A stretch of DNA of 64,000 nucleotides from Rhynchopus sp. YZ270_cl-10 (GCA_964035575.1 OZ037840.1:1798001-1862000), one strand, 5' to 3'; positions 51,289 to 61,967 are shown, numbered from the stretch's first letter. The notes: generated by a model from the letters alone, not told the origin. Numbers and translations: made by a program.

Positions 51289-51938
51289 ATTTTGTGATAA
51301 AAGCGGTGGGATTGGGGTGGTATAATTTTAAACGTTTTTTTTTTTTGCGGCGGCTTTTTTTCTCAATTGTTGAGTGTGCGTGTCACTTAGTTATGTTTTT
51401 TTTTTTTGCTTCATCAACTCTTTTGTAACAATATTTTGTGGTGAGAGTGACGCTCCTGCTAGATTGTTTTTTTTTGGTGCCTGTTAACCGTGCTGCTGTT
51501 CTCAATTGCGGAACAAAGCGGATGGCTCCCTATTTGTGTCCTCTGTCGAATGCAAGCCGTGTAGACTGTGTCCCCCCCCCCTTTTGCATCAACGTCACCC
51601 TTTTTGTTTTTTTATGCCACCTCCACCTTCGGCCTTCCCTCTGCCTGACAGCAGTGCGGTGTCGCTCTTCTTGCTGTGTTCAGAGAGTGCAACTGGCCCT
51701 GTAGGTGGTGTGTGCCTTAGTCGTTGTGCAATACGGAAACCCACGGGAAAAGGAGTTCCCAAAACGTTCACAAAAATGTGTGGTTTCAGGTTATCTGCAT
51801 TTATATTTTTTTTTGTTCAAAATTTTGTGGTCCAAGTCTTTTCCCCAAAACGCGACAGTTGCAGAAGTATGATATGATGTGTTAGGGATTTCCAGGGCTC
51901 CTTATTTCAGGGTGGGCAGTTTTTTTTGTGTATTTTTT
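51289..51938. other. Spacer
   Basis: AT-rich, T-runs, no gene or repeat noticed before the 7-bp satellite structure. Confidence 0.5.
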
Positions 51939-51984
51939 GTACCGTTTTTTCACCCACCCAACCGGACCCAACACAGCCCATCTG

Positions 51985-52110
51985 GACCCACCTGGGGTCA
52001 ATTATACCCAATTATACCCAATTATACCCAAGTACAGCCCAATTTTGCCCAATCACGCCCAATTACAGCCCAATTACACCCAATTACAACCAATTACACC
52101 CAGTCACACC
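51985..52110 (+). repeat. Imperfect CCCAATTAYA short tandem array
   Basis: About a dozen units of 10-11 bp (CCCAATTATA, CCCAATTACA, CCCAATCACG). A second, smaller array lies at 53385-53432 on the other side of the 7-bp satellite. Confidence 0.85.
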
Positions 52111-52669
52111 ACTAGCACAACTCAGGTGTTTTTGAGGGGGGCTTACCAGGGGGTGACCTGTTTTGCTTGCTCATACGGTGGGGTCTAGCCTCTGAGCGGG
52201 TCAAACGGGATACTCAACTAGAGGGTGTGACGACACCCGCTTTTCGGGTGTGGCACCGAAAAGTGGGAACGCCTATGACGGGCGGGTTTTGGTAACCGGA
52301 CAGGGGACTGTATGCCTTCCAGATATTTTGTGTCACTACATGCCCACTCAGCCTTCTTCCTCACAACGCACGTACGTGGGTCATTTTTACCTTGTAAAAT
52401 TGTAACACTGGCGGCATTCTTCCCAGCACACATCAGCACATAGAAACCGGTAAAAACACATGTAATCTGTGGTGGTCAAAAGTACAAAATTCCTTCGCCA
52501 ATGCATTATTTGGGTATTTGTTATACCTGGAGAATATGGCCAGACCACTCTTCAGGCCACCTGGCGTTTACCCCAATAATAACACTTTTTCATACTATTT
52601 TTGACCGTGGAGTTTGTGTATCGGTACAGGTGATGGTTTTCGGAAGTTGGCTTTGGCAATCAGGTGGTT

Positions 52670-53072
52670 TGTGTACTGTGTACTGTGTACTGTGTACTGT
52701 GTACTGTGTACTGTGTACTGTGTACTGTGTACTGTGTACTGTGTACTGTGTACTGTGTACTGTGTACTGTGTACTGTGTACTGTGTACTGTGTACTGTGT
52801 ACTGTGTACTGTGTACTGTGTACTGTGTACTGTGTACTGTGTACTGTGTACTGTGTACTGTGTACTGTGTACTGTGTACTGTGTACTGTGTACTGTGTAC
52901 TGTGTACTGTGTACTGTGTACTGTGTACTGTGTACTGTGTACTGTGTACTGTGTACTGTGTACTGTGTACTGTGTACTGTGTACTGTGTACTGTGTACTG
53001 TGTACTGTGTACTGTGTACTGTGTACTGTGTACTGTGTACTGTGTACTGTGTACTGTGTACTGTGTACTGTG
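52670..53072 (+). repeat. 7-bp satellite (TGTGTAC)n, about 58 copies
   Basis: 403 bp of near-perfect heptamers, each with GTAC. The right flank (53071-53100, starting TGCGGAAATTGACC) is the reverse complement, with two differences, of the left flank of the 9-bp satellite at 7179-7207. Confidence 0.98.
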
Positions 53073-53447
53073 CGGAAATTGACCAAAAACGAGAACTTGT
53101 CCATTTCGGCAAATTGACCCCACCACTGGCCGGACGGATTCCGAAAGTGCAAATGCCGCTGTTTAAAAGCAGCCATTTCTTGCAGGTCAAATGGGGGAAA
53201 CGGTACATGTGTCCTTTATTCTCGCATTAGGTGCAGCATTTGTGACCACTCACCAAGGCATCTTTTTCATCGCCGTTTTCGATTTTATATTGATTTGTAG
53301 GGAAACAGCACAGAAGCGGGAAAATTTGGGGGTGTGGGGACCGAAAAGCAAGTCAAAAGTGCAAAAAACGGCAAAAAATGGCATTTTTGCCCAATTTCAC
53401 CCAATTACGCCCAATTACAGCCCAATTACACCCGGAAAAAACGGTAC

Positions 53448-54216
53448 ATTTTTGCCAGATTTGAACTTCAATCCCTATCTGAGGATGGAGACCCGCCCAA
53501 ATGAAAAAACTCGTCGATAGTTCTGCCCGTCGCTTTTGTTTTGGTAAACAGCTCGAGAGCACTCCCTATTATATTTATCGCGTCGTCTGAAACCCTCCTT
53601 TTTTTCAATTTGCGTAACTACGAAGTTTTCCCAAAGCTTCTTGTGTCTTTTCTGTTGCTTCTGGGAGAGGTCTTTTTTTTTTTTTTGTAACGTTTTCTTT
53701 GTCACGCTTTCTTGTAAGGTAGGGTCCTATCACATTTTTTCATTTCTCTCTCTTTTTTTTTGGGAAATAACTGCTGTGCTGCTGACAGTCTTCCCTGTCA
53801 GCAACTCCCAGTTAATTTGCAGCACTCCGGGGTTCGCGAACCTGTGTGGAGTGTCAGTGTTTGCATCCTCACCAGTCTCATCAGAGACGTTTGCACGATC
53901 ATCAATCTCACGTTTTTTTAGTGGTATAGAAGGGCCGGAGTGTGGTGCTCGAGGGAGCTCTCCCTCTGTTCTTGTTCACTCCTGCCCTTTTCTGACCTTC
54001 TTCGCCTCTTGCTGTGGAGGAAGACAAGGATAATCTTGGCTGTTTTTTTTCTGCTCCTCTGGACTGTTAATGTGACGCAGCTGAAGAGGTTGTCAGTGTA
54101 GAAGGTCTAATTCGATTATCGGTGTGATTTTCAAGATTACTAAAATAAGTCTAACTTTTCTGGGAAAATATGTCGTCCAAGTGTAGCGTTTGGAGTCGTT
54201 TGGGTCTTTTTTTTTT
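53448..54216. other. Spacer
   Basis: No gene. An 8-bp stem (GCTGACAG / CTGTCAGC) is at about 53780-53802. T-runs abound; the last one adjoins the TIR element. Confidence 0.5.
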
Positions 54217-56215
54217 GGGTGAAAGTCAAATGTATACACATATACACAGGGTTATAGTCAGATCTATACACTCATTGTATATACAATTGTCAATTGTACA
54301 TACAATTGTATAGAAATTGTATAGATCTGACTATTTGATGTACAATCCCAACTTTTTTCTCGTCAGATCTATACAATTTATGTACAATCCCAGTATACAC
54401 TAGGTCGTACACAAATTGTATAGATTTGACTATACAAAAGTCAGATCTATACAATTTTTGGATTGTACACTCGAGGGAGATTGTACACGCCATACCCAGG
54501 TACCCAGGTACCCAGGTACCCAGGTACCCAGGTACCCAGGTACCCAGGTACCCAGGTACCCAGGTACCCAGGTACCCAGGTACCCAGGTACCCAGGTACC
54601 CAGGTACCCAGGTACCCAGGTACCCAGGTACCCAGGTACCCAGGTACCCAGGTACCCAGGTACCCAGGTACCCAGGTACCCAGGTACCCAGGTACACGGT
54701 ACACTGGATACAAGGATAAAGGTCGTGAAAGAGCAACCACAGCCAACCCGCCAGTCACTGAAAAGTGACCAGACAGTCCACTTGACAAACACAAAAGTCT
54801 CCGTCGCGTGGGGCATTCATGCACTGAGGAGATAATGATCCAACAATTCACAAGAAAACATTACTTAACCTACTGCTGGAAATTGACAGGTCGTAGTAAC
54901 ACACAAAGTGTGCCTCCGTTCGGGAATATCGGAGTTATAGAGTCCTAAAAGGCCTCTGCCGCTAGTCAAGGTATAACCGAATGAACGGCCCAAGACCCCC
55001 GTGGAGAAGTTAAATGTTGTAATGATTTCAAGTAAAATGCGAGCACTGTCTTACCCTCCTCAATGCATGGTGGAAGATGTCTTTCACAACAAATATCCTG
55101 TACCCAGGTACCCAAATTCCCAAACCCACGCAGTGGCACATGACCGCAAGTGTGAGTGACCCACACATGAGGGAATGCGACACTACGCAAAATTTACCAC
55201 CAGACCCTGTCTTCGTGTACCTGAAGTACAACGCCGCAGACAGGCCAAACATGCGTTGGACTCAGAGGAATGCCCGCTGTGCAGGTATCAAACATGAGAA
55301 CAACTCCCAGCAACAAGGGGCGCCTTTTGGCGGGCGTTGTTGAGGGTGTTTGGGGTGCAAAGTTTTCCACAATTTTGATGCGCGGGTACAGAAGTGTTGT
55401 GTTGTTCTTTCATCTCTAGGAATGTAAATGTCAATCGCGTTTAACTACCACGAGGGCTTGTTCAGTGAACCCACAAGGGGTCGAAGGGGGTTGGTTATCC
55501 CGTATCTATCAAAGGTTGTGTCGACCAGGCGAATCCACTATGTTACGCTGTACGTTGTTAAATCCGAAGAAATAACGCTTTAGCAGCCGCAGGAAGTAAG
55601 TAGTGCCTCACGCTACACAAACCACCACCCGCAATTGACTTAGATGTTATAACAAAGAGAATTCAGAACAAAACAACACCCTGCCCCATACACACTAAAT
55701 TGTCATGTTTCAAGAACATGCCTGGGCCAAAATTACTATGACGAAAAGGCAACAAGACCACCCACAAGGAGTGTGAAATGTGCGCTGGTTTTCTGGGGGA
55801 ACGCAATATTTTCTTGTGCCTCGTCCTCCGCGAGCAGAGGACAGACTTTCCGGAAGGTTTCCAAAGGTCGAATTTCTTTGCAATGCTATGCTCCCTGGGT
55901 TAAATGGCAATAGCAGTGACTGACTTCTGAGAAAAATCGGGTGTGCGAAACCCAATGTCCATTGTTTTGGTGTAGTCCTGTTGGGGGTGGGTGTGGGTGG
56001 GCGGGTAGGTGGGTGGGTGTGTGGTTCCTAGTGTACACTGAAATTGTACATAAATTGTATAGATCTGACTATAAAAAAAGTTGGGATTGTACATCAAATA
56101 GTCAGATCTATACAATTTCTATACAATTGTATGTACAATTGACAATTGTATATACAATGAGTGTATAGATCTGACTATAACCCTGTGTATATGTGTATAC
56201 ATTTGACTTTCACCC
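54217..56215. mobile_element. 2.0-kb TIR element with near-identical 187-bp ends
   Basis: The left end 54217-54403 and right end 56027-56215 are inverted copies with only a few differences, beginning GGGTGAAAGTCAAATG and containing many AGATCTGACTAT and ATTGTATA subrepeats. Both sides abut a T-run, consistent with insertion into poly-T. The interior holds the 8-bp satellite and no convincing gene, so it is probably a non-autonomous DNA transposon of recent origin. Confidence 0.75.
54493..54695 (+). repeat. 8-bp satellite (CCCAGGTA)n, about 25 copies
   Basis: 203 bp of perfect octamers; each junction forms GGTACC. A two-unit remnant recurs at about 55098-55115 within the same TIR element. Confidence 0.98.
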
Positions 56216-56966
56216 TTTTTTTTTTGTAAAACCTTTTGGTTCTGAACCGCTGGGTCTGAACTGTCGTTCTTGCAAACCCTTCGTCCCACACTTGTCCGAA
56301 CGCCACACTTAGTGGCCTACACAGTCCTTCCCCTTTATTACTATTCTTTTTTGCGGGATTTTTTCAAGCGCCTGAATTTTCCGTAATATTGGTTACCCAG
56401 AAAAGGGCTGTGTTGTGGGGGATGTGGTGCCGTCATAGTATGACCACACCGCCCTGTTATGTTCCCTCATCTTTGAGACAGGGACAAAAGGACCTTTGTG
56501 ACAAACGCAACTGAACGCCAGCCAATCCATTATTTTATTGGACTTCATTAACCGTTAACGTCACGTATGCCTTCTTGAGGCAATATCCTATTTTTTTTTT
56601 ACTGTGTTCAAATTGAAAATAGAACACAGCTCTTTTAGACCAGTATTTATCTTTTTTTGGATTGTTTCTTTTTCCCCCGCTACTTTTTCTGTAAGTTGTT
56701 ACGGGTGTCTTCTCACAATCCCTCTCTCCACTCCGCCCGCAACTACGATCAAAAAAAATGAAGAAGGGGACTCTTGTCACACAATTTTCACACAATACTT
56801 CAATGCATTGCATACATATGGGCCTCTTTCAAAGCCCCACACCATTTTCCACGTCGAATTTATCCCACCAACCCACCACCACTTTCCCACCCTTCTCGCG
56901 GTTTACTGGTGAACCACTACCTGCTCAACTTCACATTGTATTCAGGTTTCACCAAAACACATTGAG
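56216..56966. other. Spacer
   Basis: No gene or clear repeat. Pyrimidine-rich from about 56840; ATTCAG at 56940-56945 lies 21 bases before the next ATG. Confidence 0.5.
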
Positions 56967-58283
56967 ATGGACATCTATGCCTCGTGTGGCCCTCATATGT
57001 ACACTGTGCAGTGCGAGCCTGACTGGTGTGTCCGGACGCTGATGCAGGCAGTGAAGACCACTGCGGGGATGAAGCGCGGACGCATCTCGCTGCACCACGA
57101 CGGGGAACTGCTGCAGGAGAGCTGCCCCCTGGGCAACACAGGGCTGACAGATGGGAGCCTTGTGCAGATCTGTATCGAGACCCCACACGACGTGGACACG
57201 CATGTGGGTGCACAGAAGGAGTGCCGGCGTCTGCACATCAAAATCGGACGGGACGCCTTCGTGAATGCGATCGCACACAGAAACATGGAGCGCATCGAGT
57301 TGCTGCTGGCCACAGGTGAGGACCTGCGTAGCATGCGGAGGTGTATCAAGACGCCGTTGATGGTTGCGGTGAGGCACCGTCACTGCGACATTGCGGAGAT
57401 GCTGCTCAACAGGGACTTCCCTGTGGATGAGGTCACCAACACGTGGCACACGAAGTACACTGGGCCTACTCGAAAGAGCAAGAGGAGCAACGTGAACGCA
57501 CTGTACTTCGCGGTGCGCAACGTGGATGTCGACATGGTGCGTCTGCTTCTGCGGCATGGCGCTTTAGACGGAAACGCCAGTGACCTCTTTGTAGGTCCTC
57601 GGAAAGAGAGTCCTCTTGTGACGCTGGCAGGCATCTGCGGGAAGAAGGGCGTGCGTGATGAGGACGTGCTGCGTGTGTGGGATGTGCTGTTTCCTGCGTG
57701 GGAACAGTGCTGTGAGAGCAGCGGCGTCCCTTGCACACACTTCAACATACATGAGGAGGAACTGATGATGTACAACGGAGGAAGGAGTCTAGCCGCCTTC
57801 TGTGCGTACGCAGGGAAGTTCGTGCTTCTGGAGCACCTCGTCACGAAGGCGTACGTGGCAGCAAACCCCATCATCGCGTCCAGTGTGCTGTCTGCATGCA
57901 TCTACTGCAGCAGCACGGCAAGCAGCGCTGCTGAACGTTCCCGCTACACAGCAGAGGTGGAACGCCTGCGCAGCATAGGTGCTGCACCGTGCTACGTGCT
58001 GCAGTGGAAGGATATCCAGCGCAACAGAGACCGTGCCGTGGAGGTGCACGAGTACCGGTTCTACGCGGCATTGTACTATCACGATCGCTTGTTCCGGTTG
58101 CCGATCATCAACGGGTGTTGGCTGCCTTTCAGCAAAACGTCGAGCGACATTGTGGAAGGGTTCGACGTTGCCACAGCGAGGGTTGCGGTCGCAGAAGTTG
58201 CGCTGCCAGAAGTCCCGATGACAGAAGAGTACATCACGGAACACGACGTGCGCAAGTCTTTCACACGGAGAGCAATTCGTTGA
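56967..58283 (+). CDS. UBL-like / ankyrin-repeat protein
   Basis: 438 residues from the ATG at 56967. Residues 1-72 form a clear UBL-like domain (MDIYASCGPHMYTVQCEP, CVRTLMQAVKTTAGMKRGRI, LHHDGELLQESCPLGNTGLT then DGSLVQI): the order strand-strand-helix-strand with a D-G-x-x-L turn is like ubiquitin. Ankyrin-type helices follow at about 95-220 (VNAIAHRNMERIELLLATGE, TPLMVAVRHRHCDIAEMLLN, NALYFAVRNVDVDMVRLLLR), some separated by inserts. The C-terminal half (about 220-438) is helical with further weak ankyrin-like pieces (LAAFCAYAGKFVLLEHLV) and a unique tail. No membrane segment. This is the best UBL in the set and the reason for calling the weaker ones. Likely an adaptor; partner unknown. 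Confidence 0.87.
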   Translation: MDIYASCGPHMYTVQCEPDWCVRTLMQAVKTTAGMKRGRISLHHDGELLQESCPLGNTGLTDGSLVQICIETPHDVDTHVGAQKECRRLHIKIGRDAFVNAIAHRNMERIELLLATGEDLRSMRRCIKTPLMVAVRHRHCDIAEMLLNRDFPVDEVTNTWHTKYTGPTRKSKRSNVNALYFAVRNVDVDMVRLLLRHGALDGNASDLFVGPRKESPLVTLAGICGKKGVRDEDVLRVWDVLFPAWEQCCESSGVPCTHFNIHEEELMMYNGGRSLAAFCAYAGKFVLLEHLVTKAYVAANPIIASSVLSACIYCSSTASSAAERSRYTAEVERLRSIGAAPCYVLQWKDIQRNRDRAVEVHEYRFYAALYYHDRLFRLPIINGCWLPFSKTSSDIVEGFDVATARVAVAEVALPEVPMTEEYITEHDVRKSFTRRAIR

Positions 58284-59331
58284 CACGCAAAGTCGTTACA
58301 CAAGATGTGGTCTTGAATGACCCTGTTCACAGTACTGCGGTCGGTGTGGAGTTCTTTGTACGTCTGTGTTGCCACAGGGTATGTGCGCTGCATCCATTGG
58401 TGTCTGTACAATTTCTTTAAAATGCGGAATGTGTGCTGCGCGACTGACTTTGTTCTTCTAACCTCACAGTGCGCACCATGTTTTCGCAGGTTTGTGCACC
58501 TCTGCAAACAGGCAGAATATTATGCACACTGGTAGTACTACGGTACCCTTTCTTTTTTTGTAGTTTTAGTTGTGTATGACCGAGAGGCATATTCAGCTTT
58601 CAAGTTTCCTTTTCCCCCTTTTATTGTTCATAAATATTGCGTAAATTGAAAAAGACCCCCCGCTGTTGACGTTGTTGTTTTGGACAACGTACCTTTTTTT
58701 GCCTTCTAGAGGTACTCGCTTTTTACACCTTTGATCCCACAAAAATACCGCATCTCGACTTTTTATTCAGGACGGCCTGCTCTCCTGCATTGGAGAAATG
58801 TTGTGAAGGGAATTCGCAACATTTATGGTCATTTATGGTGCTTGTGGATAATCTCTCCCACAGTTCTTGTTAAGCCATGCCTCTTGAGCACCCTCAAGCC
58901 GTCCTACCCACTTTCCGAACACCGCGGCTGCTGCAGACATCAAATGGCAGAGCGCACGAAGAACTAGACCACTGCTCTGACTCTTCTGTTCTTCCTTGTT
59001 CTTTATGTCAATGTGTGGGTCTTTGTGTGACTTACTCACCCAGTAATGAAGAAAAATAAGCTACTCAAACCTTTTGTTGGGGGTGTCCTGACGATAATTA
59101 CCAACGACAGTGCCGTTTTTCTGGAAACAGTTTTAAATTTTTAGAAATGTTGCGGGGGGAAAGTGGCGACTTCACGCGAGTGTTTCTTCATGCCCCACCC
59201 CGTCCACCCACCCAATGAAGAAGCAGATGCAGTCTCTTTGCCCCTTTTTCACGTGTCCTCAGACGGCTGTGCGGCAGTGCAGTCCAATTTCCCACCCACC
59301 CACACACCCACCAGATACATACCGCTATGAT
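58284..59331. other. Spacer
   Basis: No gene. Ends in a run of CCCACCCACCCACACACCCA with CCAG at 59311-59314, the likely acceptor for the KH gene. Confidence 0.5.
59313..59314 (+). promoter_or_regulatory. Probable splice-leader acceptor AG
   Basis: A C-rich tract (about 59287-59312) ends CACCAG, 17 bases before the ATG at 59332. It supports that ATG over the in-frame ATG at 59215, which lies upstream of the tract. Confidence 0.5.
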
Positions 59332-60561
59332 ATGGATCGCGACAGATATGCACCGAGTGGCTCACACCTAGACATGGAGGAGATGCGCGAGTTGCAGTAC
59401 CTTCGCGAACTTATGTATCCCAAGATCGACATGGCACTACGTGGCCGTGAGCCCAGAGGACGCGACCCACGTGACGACAGGTTCTCCGACAGGCATGACT
59501 GGCGCGACCGAGACGACCGCGACTCGCGTGATCGCTTTGGCGACCGTTTTGACCTCCCTGGCCCTGCCTTCAGAGACTTCGATGACGCCCCAAGGGGGGG
59601 GTACCACTCGGTGCGCAGGCCTGGTGGGTTGCCTGACTACAAGGAACGTCCCGTGCGCCGCCAGTTGAGCCACCCTCGTGACAGCATGCCACGAGGTGAC
59701 GGACCACCACGTGACGTGCGCCAGACAAGGGACGACCGCAGTAGGGACTTCAACAGAACTAAAGACACTGAGAGGCGCAGAAAGGCCCTGACACCGACTG
59801 GCGTCACCATCCCGAGTGTGATGGCTGCGCAGACCAAGGACGACTACAAAAAGGGGCAGCGGCATGAGAACGAGGTTGGGCGCTTCTTCGAAGCGGCCAA
59901 CAAGGACTACTTGCAGGTCTTCTACATCACTCCATCCACCATTGGGAAGTTGGTGGGGAAAGGAGGCAAGCAGATGCAGCAGATGGGACGGGATTACAAA
60001 GTGGTGTTGCAGGCAAACGATGCGGGGCGCATTGTGGTGCGGGCACGTCATTTGGATGACGTGGAGTCTTGCAGCCTCGAAGTGCGCCGCATCACATCGC
60101 TGTGGGCAGCTTTCGACAACACCGACACGCGGGTCGAAGTGTCGGATGAGGTGAAGATGGGCCTGCTGCACGACAGCGGCCGCTACATGGACGACATCTC
60201 CCGCGAAACAGGCTGCAAGCTCGATGTTGCCCGCAACAGGGATGGCAACTTCGTGCGCGTCATCGGCACCCCCGAAGAACGCGAGGCAGGCCTTGCCGCG
60301 ATCAATAAGTTCGTCGAGAAGTCTGCCATCAACGTCAACGAAACATTCATGTTCCCTCTGGACGCACTGCGACGCTTCATAGGAATAGGAGGTGACCACA
60401 TTGCCGCCTTCGAGAAGAACACCGGGTGTTATGTGAACTCAAACAACGTGCGCGACGAACGTGTTGGCGACCTGGGGCCTCTAGTGTTGACGGCACCGCC
60501 TGAAGTGATGCCCAAGGCGAAGGAGAAGATCCGTGAGCTGCTCAGGGAATGGGGGTACTAA
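59332..60561 (+). CDS. KH-domain RNA-binding protein with RD-rich N-terminus
   Basis: 409 residues from the ATG at 59332. The N-terminal 160 residues are low-complexity and rich in Arg and Asp (RDDRFSDRHDWRDRDDRDSR), typical of RNA-associated disordered regions. Three KH-type modules follow. KH1 (about 195-262) has TIGKLVGKGGKQMQQM with the G-x-x-G loop GKGG. KH2 (about 270-335) is divergent (LLHDSGRYMDDISRETGCKL). KH3 (about 336-400) has RRFIGIGGDHIAAFEKNTGC with GIGG. The domain order suggests a sequence-specific single-strand RNA binder acting in mRNA processing, translation or stability. Where mRNA control is largely post-transcriptional, as in kinetoplastids, such proteins are common regulators. 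A 3' stem-loop motif follows at 60741. KH assignment is firm; target unknown. Confidence 0.9.
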   Translation: MDRDRYAPSGSHLDMEEMRELQYLRELMYPKIDMALRGREPRGRDPRDDRFSDRHDWRDRDDRDSRDRFGDRFDLPGPAFRDFDDAPRGGYHSVRRPGGLPDYKERPVRRQLSHPRDSMPRGDGPPRDVRQTRDDRSRDFNRTKDTERRRKALTPTGVTIPSVMAAQTKDDYKKGQRHENEVGRFFEAANKDYLQVFYITPSTIGKLVGKGGKQMQQMGRDYKVVLQANDAGRIVVRARHLDDVESCSLEVRRITSLWAAFDNTDTRVEVSDEVKMGLLHDSGRYMDDISRETGCKLDVARNRDGNFVRVIGTPEEREAGLAAINKFVEKSAINVNETFMFPLDALRRFIGIGGDHIAAFEKNTGCYVNSNNVRDERVGDLGPLVLTAPPEVMPKAKEKIRELLREWGY

Positions 60562-60678
60562 CTGCCGATTCAGCCGTGGCGGACGACGTGAGGGTGTGAA
60601 GGATCTGCTGAGAACCAAGCCTTTTTCCCCCTGAACTTGTTTTTTTGTCTATGTTCAGTGTATTGTTAATCATTCTGA

Positions 60679-60722
60679 GGGGAGGGGGGTCACGGGGGGG
60701 GCGGGGGGGGGCGGGGGGAGGA
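60679..60722 (+). other. G-rich run, possible quadruplex
   Basis: Several G-tracts of six or more in 44 bases. Quadruplex formation is possible on the plus strand; no function is implied. Confidence 0.5.
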
Positions 60723-60740
60723 AGCGTGTCAGTATTTTTT

Positions 60741-60785
60741 GGTGACTAAGCACGAGAGGCTTAGGATCATCGCATATAAACTTTT
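60741..60785 (+). promoter_or_regulatory. 3' stem-loop motif
   Basis: GGTGACTAAGCACGAGAGGC then TTAGGATCATCGCATATAAA and CTTTT. The stem and loop are identical to the reference copy at 6969. About 180 bases after the KH gene stop. Confidence 0.55.
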
Positions 60786-61745
60786 CTTTTTTTCTCTCGT
60801 TACCCTGAGGGGTATGCGGGACTATTCCGTGTTGTCGGTCCTCAGGAGGTTAACGTGCCTGCCCCTGCTAAATGCAAGCTAAAACCATGTTATGAAGGGT
60901 GTTTGCACTCGGAGCATGAAACAACGACCAACTGAGGCCAGACTTGCTCTGCTGTGCCTTGGGTATGGGTGGCAGCATTGTCACCCATACCTCGGAGCTT
61001 AATAACCCATGGAGCGTCAGTGCCTGCGTCCCAGAAAAAGGAGTGTGCACTATCAACTTCACCACCCCCCCCCTTTTTTTTGTTTTTATTGTAACGTTTT
61101 CATTTTAACTTCTCTTTTTCTTTTTCTTTTTTTTAGCCTTCTATTCAGTAGAATAGAAATTAAAGGGGGCCCCCGAATAAGTTTACCCCCAAATAATAGC
61201 TATTTAAATTTTTCCCAAATAACTTTTTCCCCCCCAGATTTTGGGTGCCGAAAAAATTACCGAATAACTTCACCCCCACCTCCTTTTATTTTTGGGGAAT
61301 TTTTTTGAAGGTGTTTTTCCGCGAGCACAGCGAGCGGAATTTTTCCCCCCCAATTTTCCCCCAATTTCCCCCCCAATTGGGGGCCCCAAAAATAAGCCCC
61401 CTAATAACCAAGCAAAAATAATAAAGTAAAAACGTGGTTCCAAATAACTTTTTTGGGACGGGGCGGGTCACCCCTTCTATCGAACAAACACTAGTCAGAT
61501 AGACACGAGGGAGCATGGTGTGGCTATGGTCAGTAGTCCAATTGATTATGTTTTTTTTTTGTGCATCAGAAATAATTGTGCAGGATTGGCAGTTAGAAAT
61601 AAAGTTCACAGAACAAAGAAACAAAGGCTTCGTTTGTACTTTTCACTCAATTAAGCCTTACCCCCTCTACGCGCGACCCTCAACACTACACCACACTACA
61701 GGTATTTTACTACTTCACACAAAACAGAAGCAGCAACGCAAGTAA

Positions 61746-61967
61746 ACCCCCTGCACCCTTTCTTCTCTCTGCCTGTGGTTTGATGCGGCAGAGCATGGCT
61801 CTGTGTGTGGGGTTGGTGCAGGGAAGCATCTACTCGCGGTGACGGACACGTTTGGGACGACGAAGCTTGCGCTTGGCGACAAGGCAGCGTGTGGGAAGTC
61901 GTACCACGTGAGGAGCGGGGACTTCAGCCTCAAAGGAGGGGACGGGGCACCCGTTGTGGGTGCGTGA
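61746..61967 (+). pseudogene. Open frame without start codon, possible gene relic
   Basis: A stop-to-stop frame of 73 codons has protein-like composition (AAEHGSVCGVGAGKHLLAVT, GTTKLALGDKAACGKSYHV) and high GC unlike the spacer, but no ATG. It may be the 3' scrap of a lost gene. Family unrecognised. Confidence 0.25.

Larger units (their letters stand above)
51939..53447. mobile_element. Inverted-repeat structure holding the 7-bp satellite
   Basis: GTACCGTTTTTTC (51939-51951) is mirrored by GAAAAAACGGTAC (53435-53447). Just inside each end is a run of CCCAATTA(C/T)A units (about 51985-52110 and 53385-53432), both in the same orientation. The centre holds the satellite. The short inverted ends alone are weak evidence; the parallel with 9403-9936 (C-rich arrays on both sides of a satellite) strengthens it. 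Confidence 0.4.
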
